Of a DNA stretch of 64,000 nucleotides, positions 41,591-53,851 are shown in pieces. The first letter of the stretch is position 1. Every line of letters begins with the position of its first letter. The position numbers and the translations under genes were made by a program. A model generated the notes under the pieces. It made no database searches and had not been told where the DNA came from. It worked only from the letters and a program-made list of their open reading frames with translations. Source of the DNA: Pelecanus crispus (lineage: Eukaryota; Chordata; Aves; Pelecaniformes; Pelecanidae). The DNA lies in contig NC_134653.1 in the NCBI RefSeq assembly GCF_030463565.1, positions 30,875,150-30,939,149 on the forward strand, in the 5' to 3' direction.

Positions 41591-44000
41591 AATGAGCTTT
41601 GCAGCATTTTTGGAGGTGGGGAAGGATCAGCCCAGCTGCGGGGAACAGGCCCCGCAGGGGCCGGAGGGAGCGGAAAGAAATGGAGGCGACGGGCACGTAT
41701 CATCGCAGCAGCAGCCACCGCCTGGCTCTCACGGTCCCCTGCCCCGTGTTATCTCTTCCCGTCTGTCCTGGCTGCGCTCCTCTTTTTTTTTTTTTTTTTT
41801 TTTTTTTGGGTCCTGGCTGTTTTCTGCCGCCCCTGAAGGCCAGATCTGGAGATGCCTTTGTCCCTCTCTGTTGTGTCCTTGCAGCGCTGGACGTGTTTCA
41901 GCTGCCCTGCCTGGACGGCGAGTGCTGCAGAAACACACCCGAGCTGCTGCACCTGCACTTGCAGGTTTTTTTAAGGGGAGAAGGGAACAAAATAGAAATA
42001 TGCTTAATTCCCGGAGGCAGCAGTAGAACTGAAATCTGTAATTGTCTGCCTAGCCTCTTTTCAGAGACCCCAGGCTGTGTTTAAGGAGAAGCTGCTCGCG
42101 TTTCGGCACGCGTTCCCCGGCACTGAGCGGATGTTGGCAGCAGAGCGGTCGCGCTTGTGAAAGCGACGCCTGCACCGTGCTGAGCCCTCCCTGCACAGCA
42201 CACGGAAAAGTACTTATTTGGAGAGGGGCTTGGTGCTACCGCAGCGATGTGGGCTTTTTAATTCCCACAGACCTGTGCTACAGTCTCCTCCGAAGAGCAA
42301 ATCCCCAGTGTGAAAGGCAAGGAGCTAAATCCTGGGATGCGGCTCTTGTGCCCTGAGTTGATCCTGCTGCCACCCCACGATCCACCCGAGGTGGGACCAG
42401 CCCGTCCCGGGCATTCACCAAATTTTGCCTTTAAAGGCAAACAGCGAGCATCTGTCTCGTGTGCCTGCGAGGAGTCTTGTTACTGCCTGGGATTGTTCTC
42501 GCTCCCAAAGCTGCTTCAGGGAGGAACATGTCAGTGTTTACCTTGGCAGGGTAGCAAAGCGCCAGCTGGGGATGCTCTCCAGCTTTGGCAAACTTGCTAA
42601 TTGCCTCAAAAAGTCGTTAACCCCCACCAGAAATGCTGGCTTTTCAGGGGGTTTTGGGGTTGATTTGGCTTGCGGTTGGCAGCTGTCTGTCACCCATCAG
42701 TCGAGCGTAGCAAAGTGTGATTTACTGCCTGCCCTCCCTGCCCCGGCACTCAGCCCGGCTGCCCCAGGGAGCTGCAGCCCTGCCGCCGGGTCCAGCCAGC
42801 CGGACCTGGGCAGGAGCCGGCGCTTGCCGCCACCTTTATGATGCCAATTTGCCAACTCCTCACGCGCGCGGAGCTCAGGCCACAAACTCATTGGGGTGAC
42901 TTAAGTGACTTAAGTCCTACCGCAGCCTTGGCAGAGGCTGGGTTCAATGCCGGTGCGATAGGGGCACAGCAATACCCTGTGTGAGAGCAAGGGGCTGGGG
43001 AACACCTTCCTTTCACCTTGCAGCTGAGTGTCACCCTGCAGCCATGCGTGGCACGTGCTGGCTGATGCCGCTGCGTGTCGCCGGCACGTTTCTGGGCTGC
43101 ACTCACAGCTCTGCAGGGATTCGCGCATGGGCAGCAGTTCACCAGCTGGGAAAATAACCTGCAAATGATGGAGGACAGAGCCCTGGGCTCCCTAGGATGG
43201 GTTTGTGGGGGTTTTGGTCTTCTTACACCTGAGAGCATCTCCGGTGGAACGTGGCTCTTCCACGGGATGCGGGAGCAGAGTGCTGAGCTGGTCTGCCACT
43301 GCGTGGGCAGGTACCTGCTGCGGGAGCTGCAGCGGCAGGAGCTGGAACCGGCGTCTGACTCTCCCTTGATCAAGGACAGAGACCCTGGCCTGAGTCCTGG
43401 CACGGAGCGCTTGGCTTTGTGTCAAGGCCTTCCGAGAGTTGCGCAGCCATGCTTACATGATGACACGCGAAGGAAAACAGTGGGAGCGAGTGTGTGTGTG
43501 TGTACAGCTTTTACACCCTGGGGTTAACTCTCTCCAGCGCTGAGCCGCAGCAGAGCTGGAGAGCTTGTGCGGAGCTGGGAGCCCCAGAGGCTCCCGCACG
43601 CCAGAGCTCCGGTTTGGGGACACAGCAGCTTTCTTGCTGTAGCATGCTTTTGAGGTCCTCGGGACACAGTCTGTCCTTTAGCCAACACCGTTTTGGGGTC
43701 AGATGTTTGCTGTTAGCTGATTTAATTCATACTTCTCTTGGCTGATTCACAAGATGATGCTCCCCGCTCATCTCTGCTTCCCAAAGATAGAGATGTCGCC
43801 GTCGTAGCTGTTTGCAGGTTAGCATCGCAGGAGCTGGGTGTAAGAAGTTACGCGTTAGAGATGCACCACGAGACAGGACTGTGAAACGGCTGGAGGGGGC
43901 CCTGTGGCTGCCGGTGAGTTTGTGTGTCTTTTTTTGTTCTTGTTATGATTGAAAGTCGGTTCTTTATGGAGTGGTTCTTGTTATGGCCAAATGTTACATC
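41591..44000. other. GC-rich intergenic sequence
   Basis: Contains a T25 run (41783-41807) and a 9-bp direct repeat of GACTTAAGT (about 42897-42915). Open frames up to 150 codons are present (for example 43075-43527) but lack a domain or consistent splice borders. No gene or known repeat was recognised. Confidence 0.6.
41783..41807 (+). repeat. T25 homopolymer
   Basis: A run of 25 T in GC-rich surroundings about 200 bases after the SSH1 3' end. It is the longest homopolymer in the window. No retroposed sequence is recognisable beside it. Confidence 0.95.
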
Positions 44001-44010
44001 CTGTTGTGAT

Positions 44011-44086
44011 GTTGCTATGGCAAAGCTAGGCAACATCTGGAGCAACACAAGTTCTCTCTGGCGACCATCGGAGGGTTTATTTATAG
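44011..44086 (+). promoter_or_regulatory. possible promoter elements: RFX X-box, E-box, MEF2/TATA-like box
   Basis: GTTGCTATGGCAAA (44011-44024) is one base from a palindromic RFX X-box. CATCTG (44034-44039) is an E-box. TTATTTATAG (44077-44086) fits the MEF2 consensus and could serve as a TATA box. The three lie in 76 bases, directly before a possible exon (44105-44387). The cluster is seen in the sequence; function is inference only. Confidence 0.35.
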
Positions 44087-44104
44087 CCTCGCTGGCAAAA
44101 GGAG

Positions 44105-44387
44105 ATGCCTGAGCATGAAGCCTCCGTGGACAGATCATGGCAGGGGCAGCCTGGCACTGGGTGCCCTCCTGGTTGGGACGCGGGGCGGTGGGAAGACGCG
44201 AGGTCCGGCCAGGCCCCTCGCCTCACCTGCCCGGTGGAGGAGCCCGCAAGCGGTACCGAGCAGTCACCAGAAAGAAGCAGATCCTCTCGAGGACCCTCTG
44301 AGTCTGTTCTTTGCTCCTCATGGGAGGAGGATGGTTCCCTACCAGAGTTTCCCAGTTTCATGTTGGAGCTGGGTGACCGCAGGGATG
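44105..44387 (+). other. possible 5' exon of the 47-kb gene
   Basis: An open frame from ATG at 44105 rich in Ser, Glu and Pro (PEHEASVDRSW, then SPERSRSSRGPSESV) runs into a good splice donor, GATG followed by GTGAGC, at 44387/44388. Joining it to the acceptor at 47207/47208 keeps this frame open for about 34 further codons. It then stops just before the 47326 start, so it would act as an upstream reading frame and not as the N-terminus of that protein. It could equally be chance. Confidence 0.25.
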
Positions 44388-47207
44388 GTGAGCAGATATC
44401 GTAATGATGTCATTGGGGGAAAAGATAAGGTTTGGCAGGTGAGTGAGGCTCTTTTTTAGTGAACAAAGCGATACGCACAGAGAAGCAACAGGAAGGACGC
44501 AAAGGGCCCCCGCTGCACTTCAGCACCAGCAGCCTACAGCAGCGAAGAGGAGAAGCTGCTGCTCCGGGAGCGGGTCTCCAGCTGCCTGCAGCCCCAGGAT
44601 GATGCTTCTGCGTCTATTTACACTGGGTGGTGGCTGGACAGCCGCGCTGGCCTCTAAAGAGGTAGAAATGTAAATATTTTTCTAAGCAGAAGCTGCTGAT
44701 GTGAGATGAGCTGGTTCCTGCAGTGGATGGAGGGGCAGGGGTTGCGGGGTTGCAGCAGGCGGGGGCTGAGCTGCGCTGCCCGCGGGGCTCCCTCTCCGTC
44801 CAGCCGTTGCAAACGTGCTGCTGTTTGGAGTACCTGCGGTGGCAGGTCCTCTCTGCGTGTGCGCATACGCACACGTGCATTTTGCGTTGCTAGCAGCAGC
44901 TCGGCTGTTTCAGCCAGGGGAGCTGCTCGGCTGGGGAGCAGCTGATGAGCTGGTCGGGTTTGCTCCAGCCTCAGCCCTCGCCCTGGGCGTTGCATATTCC
45001 CTAAAAGTCTCTTCCTCTCTGGTTTGAAGGATGGGGCAGTGGCAACGTTGCTGCAGCTGCCATTTCCTTTTATGCAGACGGTTCAGGAGCAAAAACTGCG
45101 TTGCTCCTGTGTCAGACTTTCACGAGTGTTTATAAGCAGCTCGCAGGACAGCGATGCAAAATGCTGCAGGGCAGGGCAGGGCAAACCCAGGTCCAACCAC
45201 CCAGCTGTGCAGCTTCCACACCAGCCCTGGGCTCTACGATCCCCACACAGGGCAAGCCAAAAAAACCAAGATGGTATCTCTAAATCATGATGATTTGTGA
45301 GAAACCCAAAATATATGTGGCATGGGGGACCAGGGCGTTGGCTCAAGGGGAAGAACCCCAAATTATTGATCCGGTCATCGTGCCAACGTCAGGCGCGCCT
45401 GAGTTTATCCCGCAGAGATGACTTGGCTTTAAAATTTGCCACTCACGCAACTGTCAGTAAATCTCGCTGCAGCATTTCACTACCTGGTGGGATCGGTGCT
45501 GCGAGGTACCCCCCCACCGCCGGCATCAGCAGGGAGCATCGCTTGCTCCTGGCGCGGCTCGGGAGCCTGGCTGCCGGTCCTGAGCCTGCTGGGAAGCGGT
45601 TGTGTTTGTTTTGGGCAGCCTCAGCAGGGATTTAAAACTTCCAGTGGTAACAAATGGTGTTCTGTCTCACTGCAGAGCAGCTCTGCAATGTGCATTGATA
45701 AAAAACTGTCCCTGCGAGGGGGCCTGGCTGGCTCCTGGGCTGATAAGGGCTGGGATAACTGCTGTCCCTCACTCCTTCCCCTTGATGGTGGCTGGCACTC
45801 GATCCTGAGCCGGGGACGAAATGGTGGTGTCATGAGAGACTGTGGTCCAGGCATCACCCACGCAGCCCGTGTGAGTGCATCGGCTGCGCTGCTGGGGTCC
45901 CTGGGGGCTCTGGATGAGGCCCCGGCAGGATTTTCCAGCCCACTGAGCGTCAGCAGGATGCCTTCAGCCCGGGGCCAGCGGGCAGGTTGCTGTGGGCTGT
46001 TTGCAAACTCTTCGGGCTGATGTTGGGGTAACTCAGCCCCTGCTGGGAAGCAGCTCCCGGCTCAGCCCCGGCACCGTGGAGGTTCCTGCGCAGGCTGTGC
46101 CACTGCCTGCATCTCTTTAGGGACCATCTAGGTGTTTTCCTGCATCCCGCCTCGGGATGCTTCCCTGGATCGGGCAGCCGGCACCTCGTGCACCATAAAA
46201 GGCAAAGCGCTGGGCAAGAGCTGCTGGAGTGGGAGCCGTGGCGGCTGCCGCGGCTTGCTGCAATGCCAGGCATCCCGGCTGCGTATAAACGGATTAGAGC
46301 CCTCCAGCTCTGCTGCTCCCCCTCCTTCCGGAGAGTTTACAGGAGCCCATTTGGCAGAAGGATTATCCAAAGGGAGGAACTTTCTGCTTGGAGGGTTGTT
46401 TAGACAAATGCCCAGAGCATTAATAGGGATTTCTGATAAGTTATGTATCAGAGTCTCCTAAAGGAAACTTGTTTGTGAGGCTGCTGTCGGGCTTCTCTGT
46501 TTATCTCGGGTAGTCTTTTTTTATGTCACAGCAATTCCCTTAGCAATAACGTATTCCCGCAGATCATTCCAGCCGATCTGTCTCTGCCCTGCGTGCTCTG
46601 TGCAGGCAGTATCTCTCCCCGAAACGCTGGGACGCAGCCCAAGGCTGCGCGCCGCTTCCAAGGAAGGAGCGCTGGGGGAGACGCTCTGTGTCCGTCGGGC
46701 GCAGGGCAGGGAGGCAGGGAAGAGTGCCAGGGGCACGGATGTGGGTTTCCAAGCTCTCCGTGAAACCCACAGAGGAGCTGACGGAGGTGATCCTGCCCAG
46801 ACGAGCTGCAGCAGATGACCTGGCAGTAAATCACTCTGGAAGCAGTGAGATCGGAGGGAAGCCAGGGAGGCTTGCTGCACGGGACCATAGGGAGTTATTG
46901 CTGCAGCAGGTTGGGGAAAAGAGGAGAGTCCCTGAAGATGGGTAGCAAGTCCTGCCTGTAAAGTGCTATGGACCAGGAAATTAGAAGCTGAGGGGTGCTT
47001 TTATTCAGGTGGGATATATTTGGGTAGGGACCAGCGTAACATCAACTCTGACAGCTGTTGTGTTAGGAGGGAGCCTCCTGCCCTGCTGCAGAGGATGGGC
47101 TCCATCACGCCAACATGCATTTTCATCTCTGCTGGCCATGAGGCTAAAAAACGCCGATTCACATGACCCAGGCACGGAGGCTTCCAAGCTGCCTCCGTCT
47201 CTCCCAG
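44388..47207. other. GC-rich stretch without a recognised gene
   Basis: Either intergenic or the first intron of the gene whose coding exon starts at 47326. It contains the alternating purine-pyrimidine tract at 44854-44880. Open frames such as 45436-46020 (194 codons) lack domains and start at GTG. The right border is a pyrimidine-rich acceptor (GCCTCCGTCTCTCCCAG). Confidence 0.5.
44854..44880. other. 27-nt alternating purine-pyrimidine tract (Z-DNA-prone)
   Basis: Every base alternates pyrimidine and purine over 27 positions, with the core CGTGTGCG-CATA-CGCACACG, itself an 8-bp inverted repeat. CG/CA-rich alternating tracts of this length are the classical Z-DNA-forming type. Confidence 0.8.
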
Positions 47208-47325
47208 TAGCGGAAGAAGGAGAAGGCGGTGCTGAAAGTCTGCTGAGACCCAAGGTGGGAAGAAATCTTGGCTGGCCAGTTTCAAAGCATTTGGACCAGG
47301 AATTACGGTGACTGAGCTCCTGGCC
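47208..47325 (+). other. probable 5' UTR part of the unrecognised exon
   Basis: Lies between the acceptor GCCTCCGTCTCTCCCAG (ends 47207) and the Kozak-type ATG at 47326. The frame of the downstream protein is closed by TGA at 47233-47235, so this part should be non-coding. A second donor-like site (AAG followed by GTGGGA) lies at 47254/47255. The alternative is that transcription starts within or near this exon. Confidence 0.4.
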
Positions 47326-48727
47326 ATGGAAGCCTCCACCTGGCAGTACTATGGATATTTACGGGATGACACAAGTAAGGCGAGAGGGAGAGACTGCACG
47401 CCTTCCCGGGGAGCGTCCTCAGGGACGTGCGAGGATTATACTCTGCGGCAACTCGGCCAGGAGGGCCTGGGGCACGGGCTGGAGAGGGGGGACCTTCCCG
47501 ACCCCGGGAGCGACACGCAAGCCCCTGCCAAGAAGTCAGAGATGAGCAGCAGTGGGCAGAGAGGGCAGCGGGGGCTGGCAGGGGACCCGCGCTCGGAAGA
47601 CCACCCCGTGTCGAAAGGGTGCAGGAGAGGGGAGGAGGGAGAAGCCCCTCCGAAGGTGTACGAAATGGAGGTTGGGCACCGGCGAGCGGGCACGGGCAGG
47701 ATGGTGAAGCCGGTGGTGTACAGGCTGGAGGAGAGTGAGTACAGGCGCCTGATCGAAGAGGCAGACGCAGAACCTGAGGAGGGATGGCAAGCGACAGAGC
47801 ACAAGGTACCTGTGGTTCAGGAGGGCTATGCAGGGGATGGGAAGGCGGCGAGTCCCAGCCTAAACAGGCTCAATGCTTTCCAAGGAGTCCTGAGGAGGCA
47901 GATAAGCCGTTCGGACTCAGAAAGCAGTGTAGAGATCAGGCAAGTGAATAAACTGACCCTGAACTCTCCCTTGGAGGGAAACAAGCCAAGCGTCCCCATC
48001 AGGTCCGATAGCTTCGAGCGAAATGCCATGCTTATGGATTACATTTTGCAAAGCAAACAGGAGGCAACAACATCTGTTTCCTACGTCCCCAGAGAAAGCA
48101 GCAAGGCAGCTGAAAGCTTCAGGCAGGCGGTGAGCTTCGCCCCCCAGCCTGACGGCGCTCCGGACCTTTGCCAGAACGGCCAGACCAGCGAGGAGGATCC
48201 GGCCAGGAAGCCCGATCCAGACAAGCAGGTAGTGCAGAGCCTCGAGAGAATGGTCTCTGCGATTGCAAATTATGCTTCAGTGGCTAGAGACACTGAAAAG
48301 CTTTCGAGACAGAGCAGCAGCAGCCAGCTCCTCGAGAGCAGGGAACAGCTCGGAGGTGAAGCAGATGCAGGGATACTCGATTCATACAGCCAGAAAAAAA
48401 ACCCACCGGCCCCTCCTGTCAGGTCCCACAGCAAAGAGAGCCTGGCTTTGAGTATGAGCAAGACTGTGGCAATGACGGAGGCGCTGCTGGAGCCGCGCAG
48501 CGATGCAGCGAAGCCTGCCAAGGAGCAGTGGGCAGCTGCAGGCACGGAGCAGCTAACTGGAGGCAGGACGGCAGGAGGAGGGGGCTCGGAGGAGCTGGAG
48601 CGGAAGGGGAGGAAGAGTCAGGAGGATGAGAAAGTGCTTAAAGTTGCCGACGCAAAGAAAACCTTCGAAAAGCCCAAGCTGGCAGAGGGGAAGGCAGCAA
48701 CGCCACCGCCCAGCGCTGCCAGAAAAG
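47326..48727 (+). CDS. unrecognised gene: 467-codon coding exon ending at a splice donor
   Basis: I do not recognise this protein. ATG at 47326 sits in an ideal context (CTGGCCATGG); the frame is open upstream only to a stop at 47233. The exon probably begins at 47208 after a good acceptor. It ends at AGAAAAG followed by GTGAGG, phase 1, so further exons are expected; unspliced, the frame stops at 48736-48738. The product is hydrophilic and looks disordered, without signal peptide or membrane segment. Visible elements are KPVVYRLEESEYRRL (about 128-142), SRSDSESSVE (194-203), RSDSFERNAMLMDYILQSKQ (226-245), a likely helix (about 302-327) and a class II SH3 ligand PAPPVR (361-366). These suggest a scaffold or cytoskeletal adaptor, but that is inference. 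It lies between SSH1 and the inferred CORO1C promoter, on the same strand as both. Confidence 0.75.
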
Positions 48728-50079
48728 GTGAGGCGTGAGGGCTCCGCCACGGGCGGGCTGGCGGACCCCGGCTCTGCCTCGCGGTACCGTGGGGCCGGAG
48801 CGGATCCGGAGCACGCTGCGGCCAAGGGGTGGGTGGTGAGGGGAGGTGGGCACGTGGCGGTCATGAGGCTTTTCAGAAAATACCTGCCTTGTCATAGCTG
48901 AGCAACAGATGGGATGCGCTCAGGGCACGTTTAGCGATCTACGGTCGTAACGAGGCGGGACGAAAATCAGGTGTTGATTCAAGTCTACTAGCAGCCTGGT
49001 GAAAGTACTTCTTGCAGTGAAACTGTTTCGTGAGAAAGGGATTTGCTTTTTAAGACTCTCCTGGTTATAAATAAGTATCCAGTACTCCTATACTGCTTGT
49101 CATGAATAGATACAGTGCAGAAGCACCCATATGATGCTTCCTTGCACCGTCATGTGTGCTTATTTGCCTCTGTCTCTCTAGGCATTGGGTGAGCCAATAC
49201 AATTTTATTTTAGCTATGGCATAGAAAGGAGGCGTTATTTTCCTTAGGTTCTTTTTCTCCTGCACTGTGACTTAGCTGAGTAAGGCTTTCAGGAGAATGA
49301 CATCAACTTGGAAACCCTTTCACTGAAAAACTATGGATAAATGAACTTTTTTGAAATTTTACTGGTAAGACAGCGGTTATGCAGAAATAGGGAGAGATTA
49401 GAAATGAGTGTTTGTTTGAGAGTTCGCATCCTGCAAGGACACATCAGACCCATGCTGGTTAACTTACATCTTCTGTTTATTGACAATCAGCAATTGTGGA
49501 CTTCCTTATAAGGGAAAATAAATGTTTTAAGGCACAGGAAATCTATGCTAGCTTTGAAATGAATAGCATATTTACTTAAAAAATAGATGTGATTATCCCA
49601 CGGTGCCGAGTACCTTGTGCTGTCAATTACTCTCATTCACAGAAGTCACAAAACCGAGTCAGAATATGAACGTTGCCACAGAGTTTGTGCGTGTGTCAGT
49701 GATAACAAAAAGCCTACAGCAATGAAAAATAGATCCTGTCCTCTCAGGAAGCATCTGAAGACACATTATCATTCTCACAATGTAAAGAAATAGGGTTGTG
49801 AAATCTTTGTCACCGCAAACTATCTGCCATCTGACAGACTTAGGCTCTGTACGTGAAGCAGTGCTGGTGCTGGTATTATCAGGGTGTCTGGATCTACGCA
49901 GCCTCTCCACTCCTCCTCGAGTGGGAGATTTGTCTGATTAAATGGTCCAGCTGATATGGCGTGTTTTCATCAGCCAGATCAGACGGAGGGAGGGATGTTT
50001 TCATCAGCAGTGAGGCATGCATCCTTTGCAGGGGATAGAAGGAGCAGGTGGATGCAATAGGTGATCTTACAGAGGAAGG

Positions 50080-50230
50080 GGGTTAGAAGGGACTACAAGA
50101 AATCATGCTCCATCCCTGAGGCGATACTGGCTACAGCTAAATCATTCCTGACAGATGTTTACCTACTTGTTCTTCAAAAGAAATGGGGAGGGAGGGCCAA
50201 GACAATCTATTTCCGTGCTAAACTGTGAAA
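50080..50230 (-). mobile_element. CR1 LINE fragment, reverse orientation
   Basis: GGTTAGAAGGGACTACAAGA followed by ATCATGCTCCATCCCTGAGGC, CTACAGCTAAATCATTCCTG, ACAGATGTTTACCTACTTGT and CAATCTATTTCCGTGCT. This is the order of words seen in reverse-complemented 3' parts of bird CR1 elements, including the TGTTCTT and CAATCTATTCC blocks. It is strongly diverged, so an old copy. Confidence 0.75.
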
Positions 50231-51320
50231 ATGTTGCAACAGAGTAGGAATAGCTTCTCATTTTGCTCAGACATAGTCTGTTTTGGGGTTTTGTTTTTTT
50301 TTTTTTTAAATCTGTGTCTGAACCTATATCTTCCCAAATATCATACTGCCTAACTGAACACAAAAATCTCACGTAGATTTACCATTATACGATTCCTTTC
50401 TTATACCTCTGATTTTTCTAGCACCTTTGGTCCAACTTGATCCTAGACAGCAGGGAAAGAAACAGAACAAGACGGCAAAAGGATTCAAAACTGGTTGAGT
50501 AATGAGGACAAGACTAGGATATGCGATAGGTGTAACATGGAGTGCTACAGGAATCACAGCGCCAAGCCTCACGTTACCGCTCACTGCTCAAAGCCCCTGC
50601 TCATTATGTGGTGCCCAGCTCATTTTTTGCTGCTATTCAGAATGATAGGAAGTGTCAACCCCAGGATATTCATGTTGTAAATAAAATATAGCTTGCTTTT
50701 TTCTTTTTTCTTTTTTTTTTTTTTTGTGTTCTGCTTTCTTGTCTCTCTCTCCCTAGTTAATCATCTGGTGTAGTGGAGATAGCAACAAAGAAAATCCCAT
50801 CTGTTGCAACTAATTGCTTCATTTTTATTTGGTGTCCCAACATTTTAATTAGGTATTGGGACCACCTCCCCTTCATTGCAAAAATGGGAAAAAAGAAAAA
50901 AAAAATATATTTCATGATCCTGTACAATGATGGAGAAGAAAGAATACATGAGGAAACAGACTAGGTCAAAATTAATTGAGAGATTTCCTTTTGCTGTAAA
51001 AACCGGAGGCAGCACGTATTTCTATGCCTTTGCCATAGACAAGTTGGTAGGGATGTGTATGACATCATTATTACTGCATATAGCATGCATGAGACTGTGT
51101 ATATGTAGTAATAAATGTGCTTTGTGAAATGTATTTTAAATCATTAATAACAATAGCATAAATTATTAATACCCATCCTGACCTAATGTTCACTTATTAC
51201 TAGTTGTCAGTCTCCAGCATCTTCCATCCACGCTAAGCAGCACACAAACGACGTCAGCGCAAGTGCTCGCTCACCGCAGCGGATTTTCATTGCCCTTTGG
51301 GGAGGGGGCTTGCGATCTGA

Positions 51321-51440
51321 CCCCAATTTACCGGGTCTGGAAGTAGCGCAGGGACTCGTTCGATGTCACGCAGAAAGGTGGGGCAGATCTGGGAATAAAA
51401 CTAAGGGGTGCTGACTCCTAACCCTCTGCTTTAATTCACA
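51321..51440 (-). mobile_element. MIR-like (CORE-SINE) relic, reverse orientation
   Basis: CCCCAATTTACCGGG, GATGTCACGCAGAAAGGTGG, GGCAGATCTGGGAATAAAAC and GCTGACTCCTAACCCTCTGC follow in order the reverse complement of MIR as I recall it (CCCCATTTTACAGATG, GGTCACACAGC, GGCAGAGCTGGGATTCGAAC, CCTGACTCC). It pre-dates bird origins. Confidence 0.65.
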
Positions 51441-53851
51441 TATTTCTCTTCCCTCCTAGTCCACATGCTCCGATACACTCTCATACACTCCTCCCTTCCT
51501 GGCTGTTATTTTAAAAAATCTGATTGAACATATTGCTCTCCTTATCTTCATTCCATAATTCTACAGCTCCCCTTTCTGGCCAAGGATTGAATAAGGCCAA
51601 ACCAAATGGATTTTGCTCGCTCGCTCTCTCCAGACAAATGCTTTGCTGGATCTGCGGAACAGATCAGCACAGGGCAGCGCTTCCCTGGGCAGAACACGTA
51701 ATCCCGTCCAAGGGACAGAATTGATTAGCCATAATCAAGAGCTGTTACGTGGTGGCTGTTAGTGCAATTTTGTCTTGGCAGCTGCTCAACATTTGATGAT
51801 CATTGAAATGTCCCTTAAAACCCAGGCTTTTAAGCAGTTTAATAAAGCCGCCATTGCCACTCGCTATGGGCCCGACGGACATTGAGAAAACAAGGCAGAA
51901 AGAGTAAATCTAATGCTATTCCACACACAGAAAATGGCTTGGGGCTTTCTTTTTCTTTTTTTCATTGCAATCAGTTCAGATTTCCCTGCAAAAAAAACCC
52001 CACTGCATTCCAGTAATGTTAAGTGAAACGTAGGATCACATCACCAGTTTCAATGGGAGCAGATCGTCACAACGCTGCCGAATCTGGCCTTGCGTATCTA
52101 AATCACAAGAGCCATAGAAGAAGAAATATGAAAATATGCAACTTTCAGGTGGGAGAACCTAGTGCTTCCTGTAAAGTTATTTATATATAATAATAAATCA
52201 AAAGGCTTTAAGAAATAAATAGATAAATAGTGGACACAAATGTCCGTCAAAGTTGCATAACTTGGATATCTGCAAACCCGAGGTCCGAAACACAAACTGT
52301 CACGTCTGACATATTTGGCGTGACTTAGAAGTTAAGCTGCAAAATAACAGGATTTTAAATTGCTGATCTCTCTAAACCTTCCGTGAGCCCTTTTCCTTCA
52401 TTCAGAATATATTTAGCAATGAGGATTTAAGCAAATTGAAATGTTCGAGACAAATTCATCCCTCAAGTGACTTTACTGGTTCTGAATGACTGGGTTTGCC
52501 ATCCATCTAAGACTGCTCAGAGACTCCAAGCCAAACTGTGTATCGGCTGAAGGCCAAAGAAGCCATCAAAATTTCTCCTAGAAAGAAGTGCCTCAGGTGT
52601 GTGTATCTTTCTTTCCCTTTTCTAATACCACCACACTGGCAAGGAAGGCTGTGGGCATACCGAATGCGTTACTTGCAAGGCATGTTAAGATCATCATAGG
52701 AACGAACCAGCGTGATTTATTGCAATGATGGAATTGATGCATATTTGCAAGCAAGCTAAATTTAGCTGCTGACATAAGTTTCAGAGGTGGAGTCTGTAGA
52801 CATAGTGCTGTTTCCGTATAAAGGCTGCGAGATGGACCGTTTGCAGCAATCGTGCATCAATGTTGCGGAGCGTAAAATATGTGGGATGGATAAAACTAGC
52901 AAAATGGGTTTTTGGAATAAATTCTGAATCTTTTCTGCAAAATTTAATAATCAGGCATGTTGGTACTGATAAAAATAGAAGGACAAACTTTGTTGTGTGG
53001 TTTCTTGTAGCTGCGAGAATTAATTTGGTAATAGGGTATTTTCCCTTACAAAAATTAGAATTTGTGACATATTTTGACAAGTTGTTATGCTTACATCACT
53101 CTGGCTATGATTTAAGTACTGTTTGTTAGAATGATTTTATTCAGCTGAAGTGATGAAGATTACTGGTTACAGGGGAACCAAAGAGCATGTGTAAAACCTT
53201 AGCCACTCCTTCTGTTGTCAAAGCCTTCAGCCTGAAATTCATGTCATTGCTTCGTCACCTTGTACGGTGAGCTGTTGCGATCTAAATGGCTCATTAATCC
53301 AGGTCACGATCCGAGTGATCTTTGGAGCGTTTCCATCCAAACGTTTAAGGAAGCGCTAGCAAAAATTCAACAGGTACCATTTCCTTCCGAGTCCGTCCTT
53401 AGTGACTCTTCCAACAGCCGTGTCGAGCAAGCTGTGCCGCAGGAGTATCCATCCCTGCAGCGACAATGTGAACCGGGAACCAACCGTTCAGGTGGCAGTT
53501 ACTGAGAGGATTAGGTTTCAATCAGATTTCTCAGGACAAATTTCACTTTGTGTGCTCCGTGCCTCGCTCTCTTTTTAGGTGGACGCCAAAAATCTTCCTT
53601 GGGTTCTCTTCCAAGCTGTTGGGTAGTGCTGGGTACTGCTGCCTTCGCTGCTGTTTTTCGGTCCAGGGTAAAACATCGGCTGGGACATGATTAAAATATC
53701 GTTTCAAGCTTGCCCACTGTTTTGAGCTAGAAGGAGCTATACATATGTATATTTTTAAGTACCATTTTACATGCTTGTATTAATAGTTTCATATAAAGTT
53801 TTAAGCCACATGCACAGGTTCGAGACTCCTAACAAATTAATGGCCGTGGGA

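Noticed and set aside
41783-41807. T25 run after the SSH1 3' end as a sign of a retroposed gene copy
   Set aside because: No retroposed body, no target-site duplication and no similarity to a known gene or SINE on the right side.
43075-43527. 150-codon plus-strand open frame with a protein-like middle part
   Set aside because: No domain, no good acceptor or donor at its borders, and an overlapping 171-codon frame on the other strand. GC-rich DNA explains its length.
45436-46020. 194-codon plus-strand open frame
   Set aside because: Starts at a non-ATG codon, has no domain and no exon borders, and lies in GC-rich DNA with several overlapping frames.
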